The notes: generated by a model from the letters alone, not told the origin. DNA of 64,000 nt from Bacillus cereus (GCF_002584535.1 NZ_NUOT01000027.1:140774-204773); one strand, 5' to 3'; positions 1 through 8,299 are shown, counted from the first letter of the stretch. Numbers and translations: made by a program.

Positions 1-126
1 GTGGTTCTTTACGTATATATCCTCTATTTCTATTTGTCTCGTAATATGTCCTACATAAAACCTATCCTTCAATAAACGTGTCGCTTCTGCTAGTACGCCT
101 TGTGTCTTCTTATCATTTCCTTTTTC
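1..126 (-). pseudogene. C-terminal remnant of a cation diffusion facilitator (CDF) transporter, cut by window edge
   Basis: Read on the minus strand, this stretch is open to the window edge and encodes a sequence ending in the style of CDF metal exporters: a VLAEATRLLKDRF segment followed by HITRQIE, which matches the helix and last beta strand of the cytoplasmic CDF C-terminal domain (family pattern: LL..RF.I.H.T.QIE). An in-frame TGA lies at 127-129 with no start codon after it, so only a fragment is present here or a frameshift lies close by. The remainder would lie left of the window. The match is by eye. Confidence 0.4.
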
Positions 127-204
127 TCAACCTAAAAATATGACTATTTCTTTTTCTTTCTCATATTGTTTAATACTGTAAGAAATGTAAAGGAGGATAT
201 AAAA

Positions 205-1275
205 TTGAAGCGATTATTTCTTTGTATGGAACGTGAACTTCTTGTTGTAGAAAAAAGAAATGAAGAGTTTCAAGTTCAATATCACTTACAAAATATACAA
301 CCTACTTGTATTGCGGTTGATCCATTTCAACCAAATCGTATCTATTGCGGCACCTTTGGCCGAGGATTATGGGTAAGCGATGACCGAGGTGATTCTTGGA
401 GACCAATTGGAGATTCTTACCGCTATTTTGACTTTCCTAAAGAAGATGGTATTTTACATTCTGCTATTACTTCGATTGCTATTAGTCCTATTAAACAAGT
501 TAATGGCTACGGCATTGTTTATGTAGGAACGGAACCTAGCGCGTTGTTTTATTCAGAAAATGGTGGTGCAACATGGAGTGAGTGTAAGAACATGAAATCA
601 TTACTTTCTTCATACACATGGGCATTTCCACCTCGTCCTTTTACACATCATGTTCGCTGGATTACAGTCGATCCAAATAAACAAGATACAATACATGTAT
701 CAATTGAAGCAGGCGCTATCATTCGAAGTAAGGATAATGGCCAAACTTGGGAGGATAAAAAATTCGGCGCTCCTATTGATGCTCATCAACTACTTATGCA
801 CCCACAGGCCCCGAATCGTCTGTATGCATCATGTGGCGATGGGTTTATGGGCGGACCTGACCGTGCATATCTTGAAAGTTATAATAGCGGAAGCAATTGG
901 ACTTCTTGTAGCGAGGGCTTAGAACACCACTATTTATATAGTATGGCTATCGATCCTGGTGATTGTGATACGATACTGGTCTCTGCTGCACCAAGTGCTG
1001 ACCTAGCTCACCATCGTATACCTTATGAATCTTATATTTATCGAAAAACAAAAAACACTCCTTTCCAAAAAGTGCAGCACGGGCTACCTTCAGCAATCGG
1101 AACTGTCATCTCTATGCTTGCAACAAATCCTGCCGAACCCCATACATTTTATACTTTAAATAATAATGGTGTATTTCAGTCTTTAGATAGCGGGCAAACT
1201 TGGGAGCAATTAAACATTCCTTGGAAAGAAGAATACAAAACGCAACATCCACATGCTTTATTGATTACTTCCTAA
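205..1275 (+). CDS. Asp-box (BNR) repeat beta-propeller protein, sortilin/exo-sialidase-like
   Basis: The product (about 356 residues) carries at least four Asp-box motifs of the S.D.G.TW type: SDDRGDSW, SENGGATW, SKDNGQTW and SLDSGQTW, spaced as in a multi-bladed beta propeller. There is no signal peptide or membrane segment, so it is predicted cytoplasmic. The start is taken as TTG at 205 because AAGGAGGA lies at 190-197, eight bases upstream; the ATG at 166 has no such site. Asp boxes stabilise propeller folds and do not by themselves show sialidase activity. I see no sialidase Arg triad, so no substrate is proposed. It stands alone and is followed by a bidirectional terminator. Confidence 0.75.
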   Translation: MKRLFLCMERELLVVEKRNEEFQVQYHLQNIQPTCIAVDPFQPNRIYCGTFGRGLWVSDDRGDSWRPIGDSYRYFDFPKEDGILHSAITSIAISPIKQVNGYGIVYVGTEPSALFYSENGGATWSECKNMKSLLSSYTWAFPPRPFTHHVRWITVDPNKQDTIHVSIEAGAIIRSKDNGQTWEDKKFGAPIDAHQLLMHPQAPNRLYASCGDGFMGGPDRAYLESYNSGSNWTSCSEGLEHHYLYSMAIDPGDCDTILVSAAPSADLAHHRIPYESYIYRKTKNTPFQKVQHGLPSAIGTVISMLATNPAEPHTFYTLNNNGVFQSLDSGQTWEQLNIPWKEEYKTQHPHALLITS

Positions 1276-1282
1276 CAGAAAT

Positions 1283-1320
1283 AAAAGGGCTGTCTTATTT
1301 TCATAAGACGCCCTTTTATT
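1283..1320. terminator. Bidirectional intrinsic terminator
   Basis: A stem formed by AAAAGGGCTGTCTTAT and ATAAGACGCCCTTTT closes a four-base loop. It has A and T tracts on the two sides and sits between convergent genes (the Asp-box protein and the anti-sigma factor). Confidence 0.85.
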
Positions 1321-1324
1321 TCTG

Positions 1325-2425
1325 TTATTTCTTTAAATCAATCACAATATCATCTAAAACGATTTTTTTATTTTTTGCTTCTTTTTTAGGTACTTCAATC
1401 TTCTTCTCTTTTCCGTCTCTCATTTCTACCCCGCCATGATTTTCGGGGGTATGAATTCGTAAGTTAACACGAGGAGTGATAATAAGTTTCGTTGCATTTT
1501 CATTGAGCTTTTGAAATGTGTCACTCCAATGAATATTATAGGAATCCTTACCTGATCCACCATTTCCTTCTCCAGAATAATGATTACCTAAATCATCTTT
1601 AACTTCCAACTCAACATCTACAGCATCCCATTCCTTCCTTGTATTTTTAGAAACTTCTTGATTGTAATAAAGAATAAACGATATCGGTGACACTGCCACC
1701 TTTTCCATATTTACTTTTACGCCTTCTTTTTCGGAACTTCCACTAATTGTTTTTTCTTTACTATCCATTGCCTTTACAGTAAGAGCAAAATTCCAATTCC
1801 CTTTTATTTCTTTCTTTTTATCCGGTATTTCTATTTTGTCTATATTCCATCTAAGGTTTATTTTGTCTTTCTTATTACTGCTATGATGTGTCGTTGTCGC
1901 CATACCTACATACTTTTTATCTGCAACTTTAGAAATTTGAGAACTTCCTGTTCCTCCACCAGCCTCCATTATCTCTAACCCACCTAATATAATTGGGTCA
2001 TCCCCTAAATCTTGCTCACTTTCCATTGAATACGTTATTGATACACTTCGTCCATCAGAAATCACATCATTAATCGTAACTTTAATCCCATTATTTTCTC
2101 TCGTCATATTTAACTCAGTAGAAAACTCTTTATAATTTTCATAAAGTCCCGTTCTACCATTATCTAAAAACCGAAAAATATCCCCTACAATTGGAAGCCC
2201 CCCAGCGTAAGTAGGAAATCCAATTCCAAGCGTTGCAACTGATAACCCTACTAAAACAGATGCAGCAGCGACACTCTTTTTCCAGTTTCTCGTTTTTTTC
2301 TTTTTATGTATAACCTGTTTTAAATTTCGTTTCACTTTTTCTTTTTCAAATTCATAGACCTTCATTTCCTCTAAGTCTTTTTCATCTATATCAACATCAT
2401 TTAATAATTCATAAATATCTTTCAT
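1325..2425 (-). CDS. DUF4179-type membrane anti-sigma factor
   Basis: The product (366 residues) has a basic cytoplasmic N-terminus (about 1-45), one membrane helix (about 48-72, starting after KKTRNWKK, SVAAASVLVGLSVATLGIGF) and a long extracytoplasmic domain that matches the DUF4179 pattern by eye. Proteins of this build hold a partner ECF sigma factor at the membrane and release it on a signal. The start ATG overlaps the stop of the upstream sigma factor gene by four bases (ATGA), which implies translational coupling. The signal sensed cannot be told from the sequence. Confidence 0.8.
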   Translation of the reverse strand: MKDIYELLNDVDIDEKDLEEMKVYEFEKEKVKRNLKQVIHKKKKTRNWKKSVAAASVLVGLSVATLGIGFPTYAGGLPIVGDIFRFLDNGRTGLYENYKEFSTELNMTRENNGIKVTINDVISDGRSVSITYSMESEQDLGDDPIILGGLEIMEAGGGTGSSQISKVADKKYVGMATTTHHSSNKKDKINLRWNIDKIEIPDKKKEIKGNWNFALTVKAMDSKEKTISGSSEKEGVKVNMEKVAVSPISFILYYNQEVSKNTRKEWDAVDVELEVKDDLGNHYSGEGNGGSGKDSYNIHWSDTFQKLNENATKLIITPRVNLRIHTPENHGGVEMRDGKEKKIEVPKKEAKNKKIVLDDIVIDLKK

Positions 2426-2988
2426 ATCACACTACCCCCCAGACTAATATTCATAGCATTTTGTTGTAGTTTCTTTTTCCCACGATAAATTCGATTATCT
2501 ATCGCAGCCCTCGTTAAACCTAATTTCTCTCCTATCTCCTCCGTTTTTAAACCGAGAAGATATTTCATCATGAACACCTTTTGGTCTACGGGATCTAATT
2601 GATTAATAAGCTTTATCAATTCTTCTCTATCTTCCATAATAATTAATTCATCTTCTACCGATTTTTCCATGATTAAATTGAATTCATCTGAAATAATTTC
2701 TATTTTCTTATTTGCTTTTCTGTAATAATCAATCGCTTTAAACTTAGCAATCGCTGCAATCCACTTCTTAAAATCGTCTGAATCTCCATGAAACTTTTCA
2801 GCATTATTCCAAATCGAAAGAAAAATATCATTGATACATTCATCTATCAATCCATCATTTTGAAGCGGAACAAGAACTTTATGCGTTATGCCCTTTATTA
2901 ATGGTAAATATATATCGACAATAAACTCTAATGCATCTTCTTTTTGCCGCTGCAACCTTTTTATAAAATTTTTCTCATTTGATTTCAT
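2422..2988 (-). CDS. ECF-type RNA polymerase sigma factor
   Basis: The product (188 residues) has sigma-70 region 2 (about 20-95; ...DECINDIFLSIWNNAEKF... and the WIAAIAKFKAIDYYRK segment, which resembles region 2.4) and region 4 (about 125-178; LLGLKTEEIGEKLGLTRAAIDNRIYRGKKKL, a helix-turn-helix). Regions 1 and 3 are absent, as in ECF factors. The start is preceded by GGGGAATTGTG, a reasonable ribosome-binding site. It is the first gene of a two-gene operon with its anti-sigma factor and probably activates its own promoter in the upstream region, which holds a perfect 16-bp palindrome. Confidence 0.9.
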   Translation of the reverse strand: MKSNEKNFIKRLQRQKEDALEFIVDIYLPLIKGITHKVLVPLQNDGLIDECINDIFLSIWNNAEKFHGDSDDFKKWIAAIAKFKAIDYYRKANKKIEIISDEFNLIMEKSVEDELIIMEDREELIKLINQLDPVDQKVFMMKYLLGLKTEEIGEKLGLTRAAIDNRIYRGKKKLQQNAMNISLGGSVI

Positions 2989-3010
2989 CTCACAATTCCC
3001 CTTATTTTGT

Positions 3011-3026
3011 TGTAAAAGCTTTTACA
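3011..3026. promoter_or_regulatory. Perfect 16-bp palindrome upstream of the ECF sigma operon
   Basis: TGTAAAAGCTTTTACA is its own reverse complement. It lies 23 bases upstream of the sigma factor start, where a promoter or operator is expected. It lacks the CG core of a CcpA cre site. A dimeric repressor site is possible; the binding protein is unknown. Confidence 0.45.
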
Positions 3027-3199
3027 CCCTATATAACGTACAGGAAAATTTTTTCTCTCACATTTATCATCATTTTCTTAATTTCAAAGGGTAATTATAT
3101 TTTTTCATATACAGCAAACCTTCAATATATGAGAAATCCACCGAAGGCTCGTTCGAATTAAATTATATAAATTCCACGCTGATTCTCATCTATGTAAGA

Positions 3200-3240
3200 A
3201 AAATAAAATAAGCTTAGAATGTATCTATCCTAAGCTCACT
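3200..3240 (-). terminator. Intrinsic terminator after the PP2C-like gene
   Basis: AGCTTAG and CTAAGCT form a stem around a 12-base loop. On the minus strand it is followed by a T-rich run. It lies just beyond the stop at 3253. Confidence 0.65.
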
Positions 3241-3252
3241 TTTTCAAAAATA

Positions 3253-4047
3253 TTATTTTGTACATTCTCTATTTTCCGTATCAATAGACCACCCAATTAT
3301 GGTCGCACAATCTCTTCCCTTCCATTCAAGCACGCTTGCTAATGCAGGCTCAATCTGAAGACAATCCCCCCTATGCAGCACTTCAAGTAAGGACTGATCA
3401 TCATGAAACGTTTGCTGATCACACTCTAACATACCGTCTGTTGCCAAAACAATATGATTCATTCCTTTCTCTAATCCACGAACTCCTGAAGTGAAACACG
3501 GCGTATTAGCAGCAAACACATTTTTTCTTCCAATATACTCGTAGAATTTACGTTTATTTAATCTTCCTTTTCCATTCTGTAACTGTTCTGAATGAAATAA
3601 ATATGCAAAGCACTCTCCTACTGATAACCAATATAGGAACTCACCTTTTCGCAAACAAATTAAACACGCAAGTTCTTCATTTTCTTGTTCACTTTTCTCA
3701 ATAAACGATTCATCTGTAAATAACGCTAATAAATACATATGTGTATGATGAAACGCGAGGTGAACTGGATATGAGAACAATTCCTGTAACTTCTCTTTTC
3801 TTTCCGAAATTGCTTCTATTATATAATGTATCTTTTTCGTTTTATGATGAGCATCAAAGATCATAACAAATTCAAATTCTAATTGCGGGTCCCACCAAGC
3901 TAGTACTGCATCTCCTCTTTCATACGCATCACTCTCTTGATTCCCACCATATATACCAACTGAAAGAGGACCACATTTTTCAACATGTATCTGATCTAAA
4001 TACATCTTTTCATGACTAATCCATTTAAATGTATACACTTCAATCAT
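3253..4047 (-). CDS. Degenerate PP2C-like (protein phosphatase 2C fold) protein
   Basis: The product (264 residues, no membrane segment) follows the PP2C order: an N-terminal strand with the metal-site region FVMIFDAHHK (about 60-70; active enzymes have VDGHGG), a middle block on the sequence LYWLSVGECFAYLF (equivalent of the usual GDSR region, here GEC), HIVLATDGMLECD (the DG metal motif) and a final GRDCATIIGW (usual form DDITVIV). The first metal motif and the terminal Asp pair are altered, so metal binding and phosphatase activity are doubtful. It may be a binding or signalling pseudo-phosphatase. It stands alone. Confidence 0.65.
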   Translation of the reverse strand: MIEVYTFKWISHEKMYLDQIHVEKCGPLSVGIYGGNQESDAYERGDAVLAWWDPQLEFEFVMIFDAHHKTKKIHYIIEAISERKEKLQELFSYPVHLAFHHTHMYLLALFTDESFIEKSEQENEELACLICLRKGEFLYWLSVGECFAYLFHSEQLQNGKGRLNKRKFYEYIGRKNVFAANTPCFTSGVRGLEKGMNHIVLATDGMLECDQQTFHDDQSLLEVLHRGDCLQIEPALASVLEWKGRDCATIIGWSIDTENRECTK

Positions 4048-4206
4048 CCTCTCTCTTGCTATTTGTATGCCTTTACACTAAGAGTACCGTAAATTTCAAG
4101 AAAAATAAACTTTTTCAATTTTTTTATGTGAAATAGAAGGAATTTACTTCTCACAAAAAGAATATATCTTATTATACGATATAAATAACAAACGGAGGAT
4201 TTTATC

Positions 4207-4617
4207 ATGAAGAACATCAATCAAAATTGGGAAACCATTTATTATCACTTACGGTATGAATATACAGACAATCTTTCTCACCAAGCCATTCGGATTCTTC
4301 AAATCATTTCTCGAGAAACGGAGACTACAATTGGGAAAGTTGCATCTGAATTAGGCTTATCTCATAATACAGCATCAGAGCATGTGAAACGCCTTATCCA
4401 AAAAGGATTCGTTATAAAGGAGCGAAATAAACGAGATGAACGAGTCGTTAATCTCGCATTGACCACAGAAGGTAAAGAAGCTTTAGCAAAACATACATTA
4501 TTAGATGAAGAAAAATTAAAAATATTAGAAGCTCAATTTTCAGAAGAAGAACAACAATTACTTGAAAAGGCTTTTTCATTACTAGCAAAGGAGTCAAAAT
4601 ATGCATTTCCTCGTTAA
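4207..4617 (+). CDS. MarR-family transcriptional regulator
   Basis: The product (136 residues) has the MarR winged helix: SHQAIRILQIISRE, then TIGKVASELGLSHNTASEHVKRLIQKGFVIKERNKRDERVVNLALT, that is, the recognition helix followed by the basic DERV wing. The RBS GGAGG lies eight bases upstream of the ATG. The gene overlaps the next by 17 bases and a hydrolase follows, so the three form one operon. It probably represses its own operon in response to a small ligand. Confidence 0.9.
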   Translation: MKNINQNWETIYYHLRYEYTDNLSHQAIRILQIISRETETTIGKVASELGLSHNTASEHVKRLIQKGFVIKERNKRDERVVNLALTTEGKEALAKHTLLDEEKLKILEAQFSEEEQQLLEKAFSLLAKESKYAFPR

Positions 4618-4930
4618 GGTAATCGTCTCTGCTTTAATTATTGGCGGTGTAACTGAATTCGCTAAACATTATAGTACGCTTGGCGGTTTCATAGCTGCCC
4701 TTCCACTTATTAGTTTACTTAGCTTGTTTTGGATTTCTGTTGAAGGCGGGAGTAAACAAGATTTAAGTCAATTTGCTTTAGGGGTATTATATGGATTCCC
4801 CGCATCAGCACTACTATTATTTATTGTTTATATTGGATTAAAGAATTCTTTTTCACTCAGTACCTCTGTACTATTCGGTGTAGGCATTTGGTGTATCGTA
4901 TTTGCTTGTCAAAAAACATTTCAATCTTAG
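4601..4930 (+). CDS. DUF3147 family small membrane protein
   Basis: The product (109 residues) is almost entirely hydrophobic, with about four membrane helices (residues 3-20, 28-47, 58-79 and 86-103). The order and the GGFIAALPLISLLS segment fit the DUF3147 family, whose function is not known. It starts inside the 3' end of the MarR gene and has GGAG upstream. It is probably co-transcribed with the regulator and the downstream alpha/beta hydrolase. Confidence 0.75.
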   Translation: MHFLVKVIVSALIIGGVTEFAKHYSTLGGFIAALPLISLLSLFWISVEGGSKQDLSQFALGVLYGFPASALLLFIVYIGLKNSFSLSTSVLFGVGIWCIVFACQKTFQS

Positions 4931-4944
4931 TGGAGGATATTACC

Positions 4945-5880
4945 ATGAATCGTTTTGTAGAAGTACGCGGAAAGAAAATGGAAGTTTGTATAATGGGAAA
5001 TGGCTCTCAGACTGTTGTGATTCAAACAGGGATAGGATGTTCCTTTTATGATTGGTTCCAAATTGCAGAAAAACTTTCTTCAAATTATACCGTAGTTCTA
5101 TTTCATCGCCCTGGTTATGGGAAAAGTGAACTTGGTAACGAACCACGTACGACACTACAAGCAACAAAAGAATTGCACGAATTATTACATATATTAGCTA
5201 TTAGGCAACCCATTATTTTAGTTGGTCATTCTTATGGAGGATTATGTGCACAGCAGTTTGCAATGTTACATTCTAATCAATTAAAAGCTGTAATTCTTGT
5301 TGATTCAACGTCTATGAACTTACATCGATTAGACGATCTTGATTTACCTGTCTCAGATAAAACAGATTCAGATGATATGTGGCTACAAAAATATAGAAGT
5401 TATTCTAATATGGATTCAGACTCACTTTATGCAGAACTACAATCTATATTAGCAAATCAACATAGTCACTTGTCATCACGTAAACAAAAACAATATGTGG
5501 ATTTTTCTACCTCACCATTATTATACAAAGCAACTACTTCTGAACTTTCAGAATGGAAAAATTGCGCAAAAAGAATGAAACAACTTGAAGTAACATTAAA
5601 AACTCCACTTGTTATCATCGGGAGGGACCCGAATTACTCCATCGGGGAGATGATTCAAGGTGGAATGCCTAATGAAGAAGCTACAAAGCTTGAAGAAGTT
5701 TGGCAGGAGCTTATTCAAGAGCAACTTATGCTCTCTCAAAATAGCCGATACATCCTCGCCCAAAATGCTAGCCACGGAATCGAAAGTGACCGCCCTGATA
5801 TCATAATTCATGCAATTCATTCTCTACAAGAAGATGATATACATAACGTAAAAAACAGTGAAAATCCCAGAGCTAAATAA
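4945..5880 (+). CDS. Alpha/beta-fold hydrolase
   Basis: The product (311 residues from the ATG at 4945, chosen because TGGAGGATA lies just upstream) has the alpha/beta-hydrolase signature: an early strand and oxyanion turn (VVIQTGIGCSFYDW), HRPGYGKSE, the nucleophile elbow VGHSYGG (Ser near residue 93) and a late His in NASHGIESD. The acid residue probably lies in the VIIGRDPN segment. It is cytoplasmic and the substrate is unknown. It is third in the operon with MarR and DUF3147 proteins, which suggests a detoxification or lipid-ester role under ligand control. Confidence 0.85.
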   Translation: MNRFVEVRGKKMEVCIMGNGSQTVVIQTGIGCSFYDWFQIAEKLSSNYTVVLFHRPGYGKSELGNEPRTTLQATKELHELLHILAIRQPIILVGHSYGGLCAQQFAMLHSNQLKAVILVDSTSMNLHRLDDLDLPVSDKTDSDDMWLQKYRSYSNMDSDSLYAELQSILANQHSHLSSRKQKQYVDFSTSPLLYKATTSELSEWKNCAKRMKQLEVTLKTPLVIIGRDPNYSIGEMIQGGMPNEEATKLEEVWQELIQEQLMLSQNSRYILAQNASHGIESDRPDIIIHAIHSLQEDDIHNVKNSENPRAK

Positions 5881-5884
5881 ACAT

Positions 5885-5922
5885 ACAAAAAAGGAAAGCA
5901 GCCTTCGCTGCTTTCCTCTTTT
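5885..5922 (+). terminator. Intrinsic terminator
   Basis: GGAAAGCAGC, a TTC loop region and GCTGCTTTCC form a strong stem followed by TCTTTT. It ends the MarR operon and, in reverse (AAAAAA before the stem), can also end the convergent gene. Confidence 0.85.
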
Positions 5923-5924
5923 AT

Positions 5925-6296
5925 CTATGCATAATCTTCCTCGTCTTCATCACCATCATAATACGAGTTCCCATTATTCACATATATAGGACCATTTGCA
6001 ACATCAACACGAAGTACCCATGCCCATGGTACATCTAAACGTTTATGTAATGCGCGCCAGAATCTCATTGACTTTCTTTCATACTCCTGGAGCTCCTGAA
6101 GTATATCTTTATAGGAGGAACCGTCTAACTGAACATTTGCTTCTAATAAACGAGAATAGGCATAGTGCTGTAATTCTAGTTCAGCAGCAACTTCCATTTC
6201 TTCTGGTGTTGCCATACCAATAATTGTTCCATCTGATGGAGCAATTTCGTATACATTATGAACTTCCATAAGCCCTTCCTTCTCTTTCTCAAACAT
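5925..6296 (-). CDS. Conserved-looking protein of unknown function
   Basis: The product is 123 residues from the ATG at 6296, preceded by AAAGGAGG. It begins with acidic and polar residues, has a helical middle (PEEMEVAAELELQHYAYSRLL then an amphipathic stretch to about 85) and an acidic end (DGDEDEEDYA). The paired helices with E and H residues recall a ferritin-like bundle, but I cannot confirm that. There is no signal peptide or membrane segment. I do not recognise the family. Confidence 0.7.
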   Translation of the reverse strand: MFEKEKEGLMEVHNVYEIAPSDGTIIGMATPEEMEVAAELELQHYAYSRLLEANVQLDGSSYKDILQELQEYERKSMRFWRALHKRLDVPWAWVLRVDVANGPIYVNNGNSYYDGDEDEEDYA

Positions 6297-6385
6297 GTAA
6301 ACAGCCTCCTTTATCATACTTTTTTTATGGTACAAGAGCATACTTCTCTAACCGCTCTGTTCTTTCCTGCTTTCTCGATAAAATT

Positions 6386-6961
6386 TTACAAATTATTCAC
6401 CAGATGACTGGTTTCTATCCTTACAGCAGAAATTAATTTTTCTTCATTAAAAGTTAATTTATATATATCTGGCATTTCAAGTGCTTTCCAAAAATTAAAA
6501 TCATATTTAGAATCAAAATAATTCATAATGAGTACCATAATATTTCCATGCGTTCCAACGACAATGTTTTTCCCTCTGTAGTCTTTTAAAATTTTCTTGA
6601 TACATGCACTACCACGCTGTTGTGCACTATTATTTGATTCTCCACCATCGAAAGAAAATGTTGGATTTTCCCATACTTTTGTAATTGTTTCCTCAAAATC
6701 TACTACCGGTTCTTTACTTAGTAGTCTCTCACGCAAATCTTCTTCCATATGTATCGGTAATTCAAATTGAACCGCAACTCCTTGAACAGTTTGAATTGCT
6801 CTTTTATATGGACTAGAAATGACAACATCAATTTTCTCTTCTTTTAATAAATCGGCTACACTTTGCGCATCATTCCGTCCTTTTTCAGATAATGGCCGTT
6901 CCCTTTCTTCCGGTGTATATATAGAATGAGCATGGCGAACGAAATATATTGTAGTCATCAA
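6386..6961 (-). CDS. Histidine phosphatase superfamily (phosphoglycerate mutase-like) protein
   Basis: The product (191 residues) opens with the catalytic motif FVRHAHS (RHG in most members, RHA here; catalytic His at about 9), followed by RPLSEKGRNDA, VISSPYKRAIQT (the second phosphate-binding Arg), and ends with the second catalytic His in VVGTHGNIM. This is the branch 1 phosphatase layout. The substrate is not predictable. It stands as a single gene with a convincing RBS (AAAGGAG). Confidence 0.9.
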   Translation of the reverse strand: MMTTIYFVRHAHSIYTPEERERPLSEKGRNDAQSVADLLKEEKIDVVISSPYKRAIQTVQGVAVQFELPIHMEEDLRERLLSKEPVVDFEETITKVWENPTFSFDGGESNNSAQQRGSACIKKILKDYRGKNIVVGTHGNIMVLIMNYFDSKYDFNFWKALEMPDIYKLTFNEEKLISAVRIETSHLVNNL

Positions 6962-7071
6962 TTACTCTCCTTTTTTGTTAAGGTATTTGAACATTAACAA
7001 TTTCATTTTTTCTTTAGTTGTAAAAATTTATATTCAATAAAATATAAACGAAATCCTGTTCCTTCATAACA

Positions 7072-7109
7072 AACAAAAAGATGACTTATATAAGTCATCT
7101 TTTTGTTTA
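7072..7109 (-). terminator. Intrinsic terminator after the serine hydrolase gene
   Basis: AAACAAAAAGATGACTTA and its complement TAAGTCATCTTTTTGTTT form a near-perfect hairpin ending in T tracts on both strands. It lies just past the stop at 7128. Confidence 0.85.
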
Positions 7110-7127
7110 CATAATAAAATTATATCA

Positions 7128-8144
7128 TTATAACTTCCCTCTAAATTCTTCGCTCGTTACAACATCTCGGATAAAGTGATTTACATTATTTTCAAGTTTT
7201 TTATACGTTATCTTATCTAAATCGTTGGACATAAAGACTATTTCAACCCTGTTTCCTTCTTTATCAGTACCGTAAAAGCTATTTGTTAATACAAATGCTG
7301 TTGAACCTCCTTTTTTACCAGCATGTTCATATATCCTGTCTTTAACAGTTCCCTTAAAAATCCGCTCGATTTCATCCTGCATTGCCTTTGGAAACTCATT
7401 TCTATTATTGATTTTCCTTATTAAATTCATATAATCTTTAGCAGTTGCGCTTACTAATCTATCAGACCAAATACGTTGAAATTCTATATCCGCTTTTAAT
7501 GGTATATTACGCTTTTTCCATTCTTCTTCGTCTTTCATCCATTCATGTATTTGTAAAGCGTGCTTTCTATATTCATCCATGGACATTTTACGTAATACTT
7601 CTAATGATTGATCTTCAGAAATATGAAGTTCTTTTTCTGCATATCCCCTCATATACAATGCCGATGTATATGGATAGAATGCATCATGACTATTTAATTC
7701 TAGTTCCTTTAAACTTTCATTTACTCTTTCCAGTCCCAATCTCTCTAATAAGTAAGTTGTATTTGCATTGGAACTAAAGTGAATCATCCCTATAGCTACT
7801 TCTTCTAATGAAAGCTTTTCATTTTTTATTGCATTTCTTATTTTTGCATCCTCTAACCATGCAGGATGTGCTCCAGCATCTGTGTCTGGTACGTAATATT
7901 TTTCTAAATCTTGTAATGGAACTTGTTCCTGTGAATTTATCTTTCCTTCTGAAACTTGTTTTGCAAATTCCACTGCTACTACTATTTTTGCCATACTTGC
8001 TAACGGTAATTTTTTATTCTCATTTACAGAGACTAGTACCTCACCGTTTCTTCTAATAACTAGTGAACAAGTTTGATCATCTTTATGTTCTTTTATGTAA
8101 TTTAGTACATAATTGGGATCTTCTTTTGAATAGTAATATTCCAT
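7128..8144 (-). CDS. Beta-lactamase-fold serine hydrolase, probably membrane anchored
   Basis: The product (338 residues from the first standard start) has the class A beta-lactamase/penicillin-recognising order: SMAK (the S..K nucleophile, near residue 50), FSSNANT (the SxN region, about 118-122) and a late KKGGS (KTG-like, about 280). It probably acts on peptidoglycan peptides or beta-lactams outside the membrane. From the ATG at 8144 the protein has no export signal. However, the same frame stays open upstream for 24 codons that encode a basic start and a hydrophobic helix (LKIIGIILCIILAIII), with GGAGGG at 8223-8228. So the natural N-terminus probably begins near 8214-8219 with a non-standard or mutated start codon. 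Confidence 0.8.
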   Translation of the reverse strand: MEYYYSKEDPNYVLNYIKEHKDDQTCSLVIRRNGEVLVSVNENKKLPLASMAKIVVAVEFAKQVSEGKINSQEQVPLQDLEKYYVPDTDAGAHPAWLEDAKIRNAIKNEKLSLEEVAIGMIHFSSNANTTYLLERLGLERVNESLKELELNSHDAFYPYTSALYMRGYAEKELHISEDQSLEVLRKMSMDEYRKHALQIHEWMKDEEEWKKRNIPLKADIEFQRIWSDRLVSATAKDYMNLIRKINNRNEFPKAMQDEIERIFKGTVKDRIYEHAGKKGGSTAFVLTNSFYGTDKEGNRVEIVFMSNDLDKITYKKLENNVNHFIRDVVTSEEFRGKL

Positions 8145-8228
8145 AATTACAAAAAAAGCTATAATGATTGCTAAGATGATACAAAGTATTATCCCTATAA
8201 TCTTTAATATTTTAACTATATTTATCCC
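8145..8228 (-). other. Upstream in-frame extension with RBS and membrane helix but no standard start codon
   Basis: On the minus strand GGAGGG is followed by ATAAAT, ATA, GTT, AAA and then an uninterrupted hydrophobic reading frame into the serine hydrolase. An in-frame TAA lies four codons upstream of the RBS. No ATG, GTG or TTG occurs between that stop and 8144. GTT at 8214-8216 sits at the normal start distance and may be a mutated GTG; ATA at 8217-8219 is the other candidate. Confidence 0.6.
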
Positions 8229-8299
8229 TCCAACAACATATTATTTATTATACTAAACAAATTAACAAATATATCAAGTGCCATTTTAAATTCCATACA

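Noticed and set aside
3011-3026. CcpA cre site
   Set aside because: The centre is GC, whereas cre sites have a CG core; only the arms are similar.
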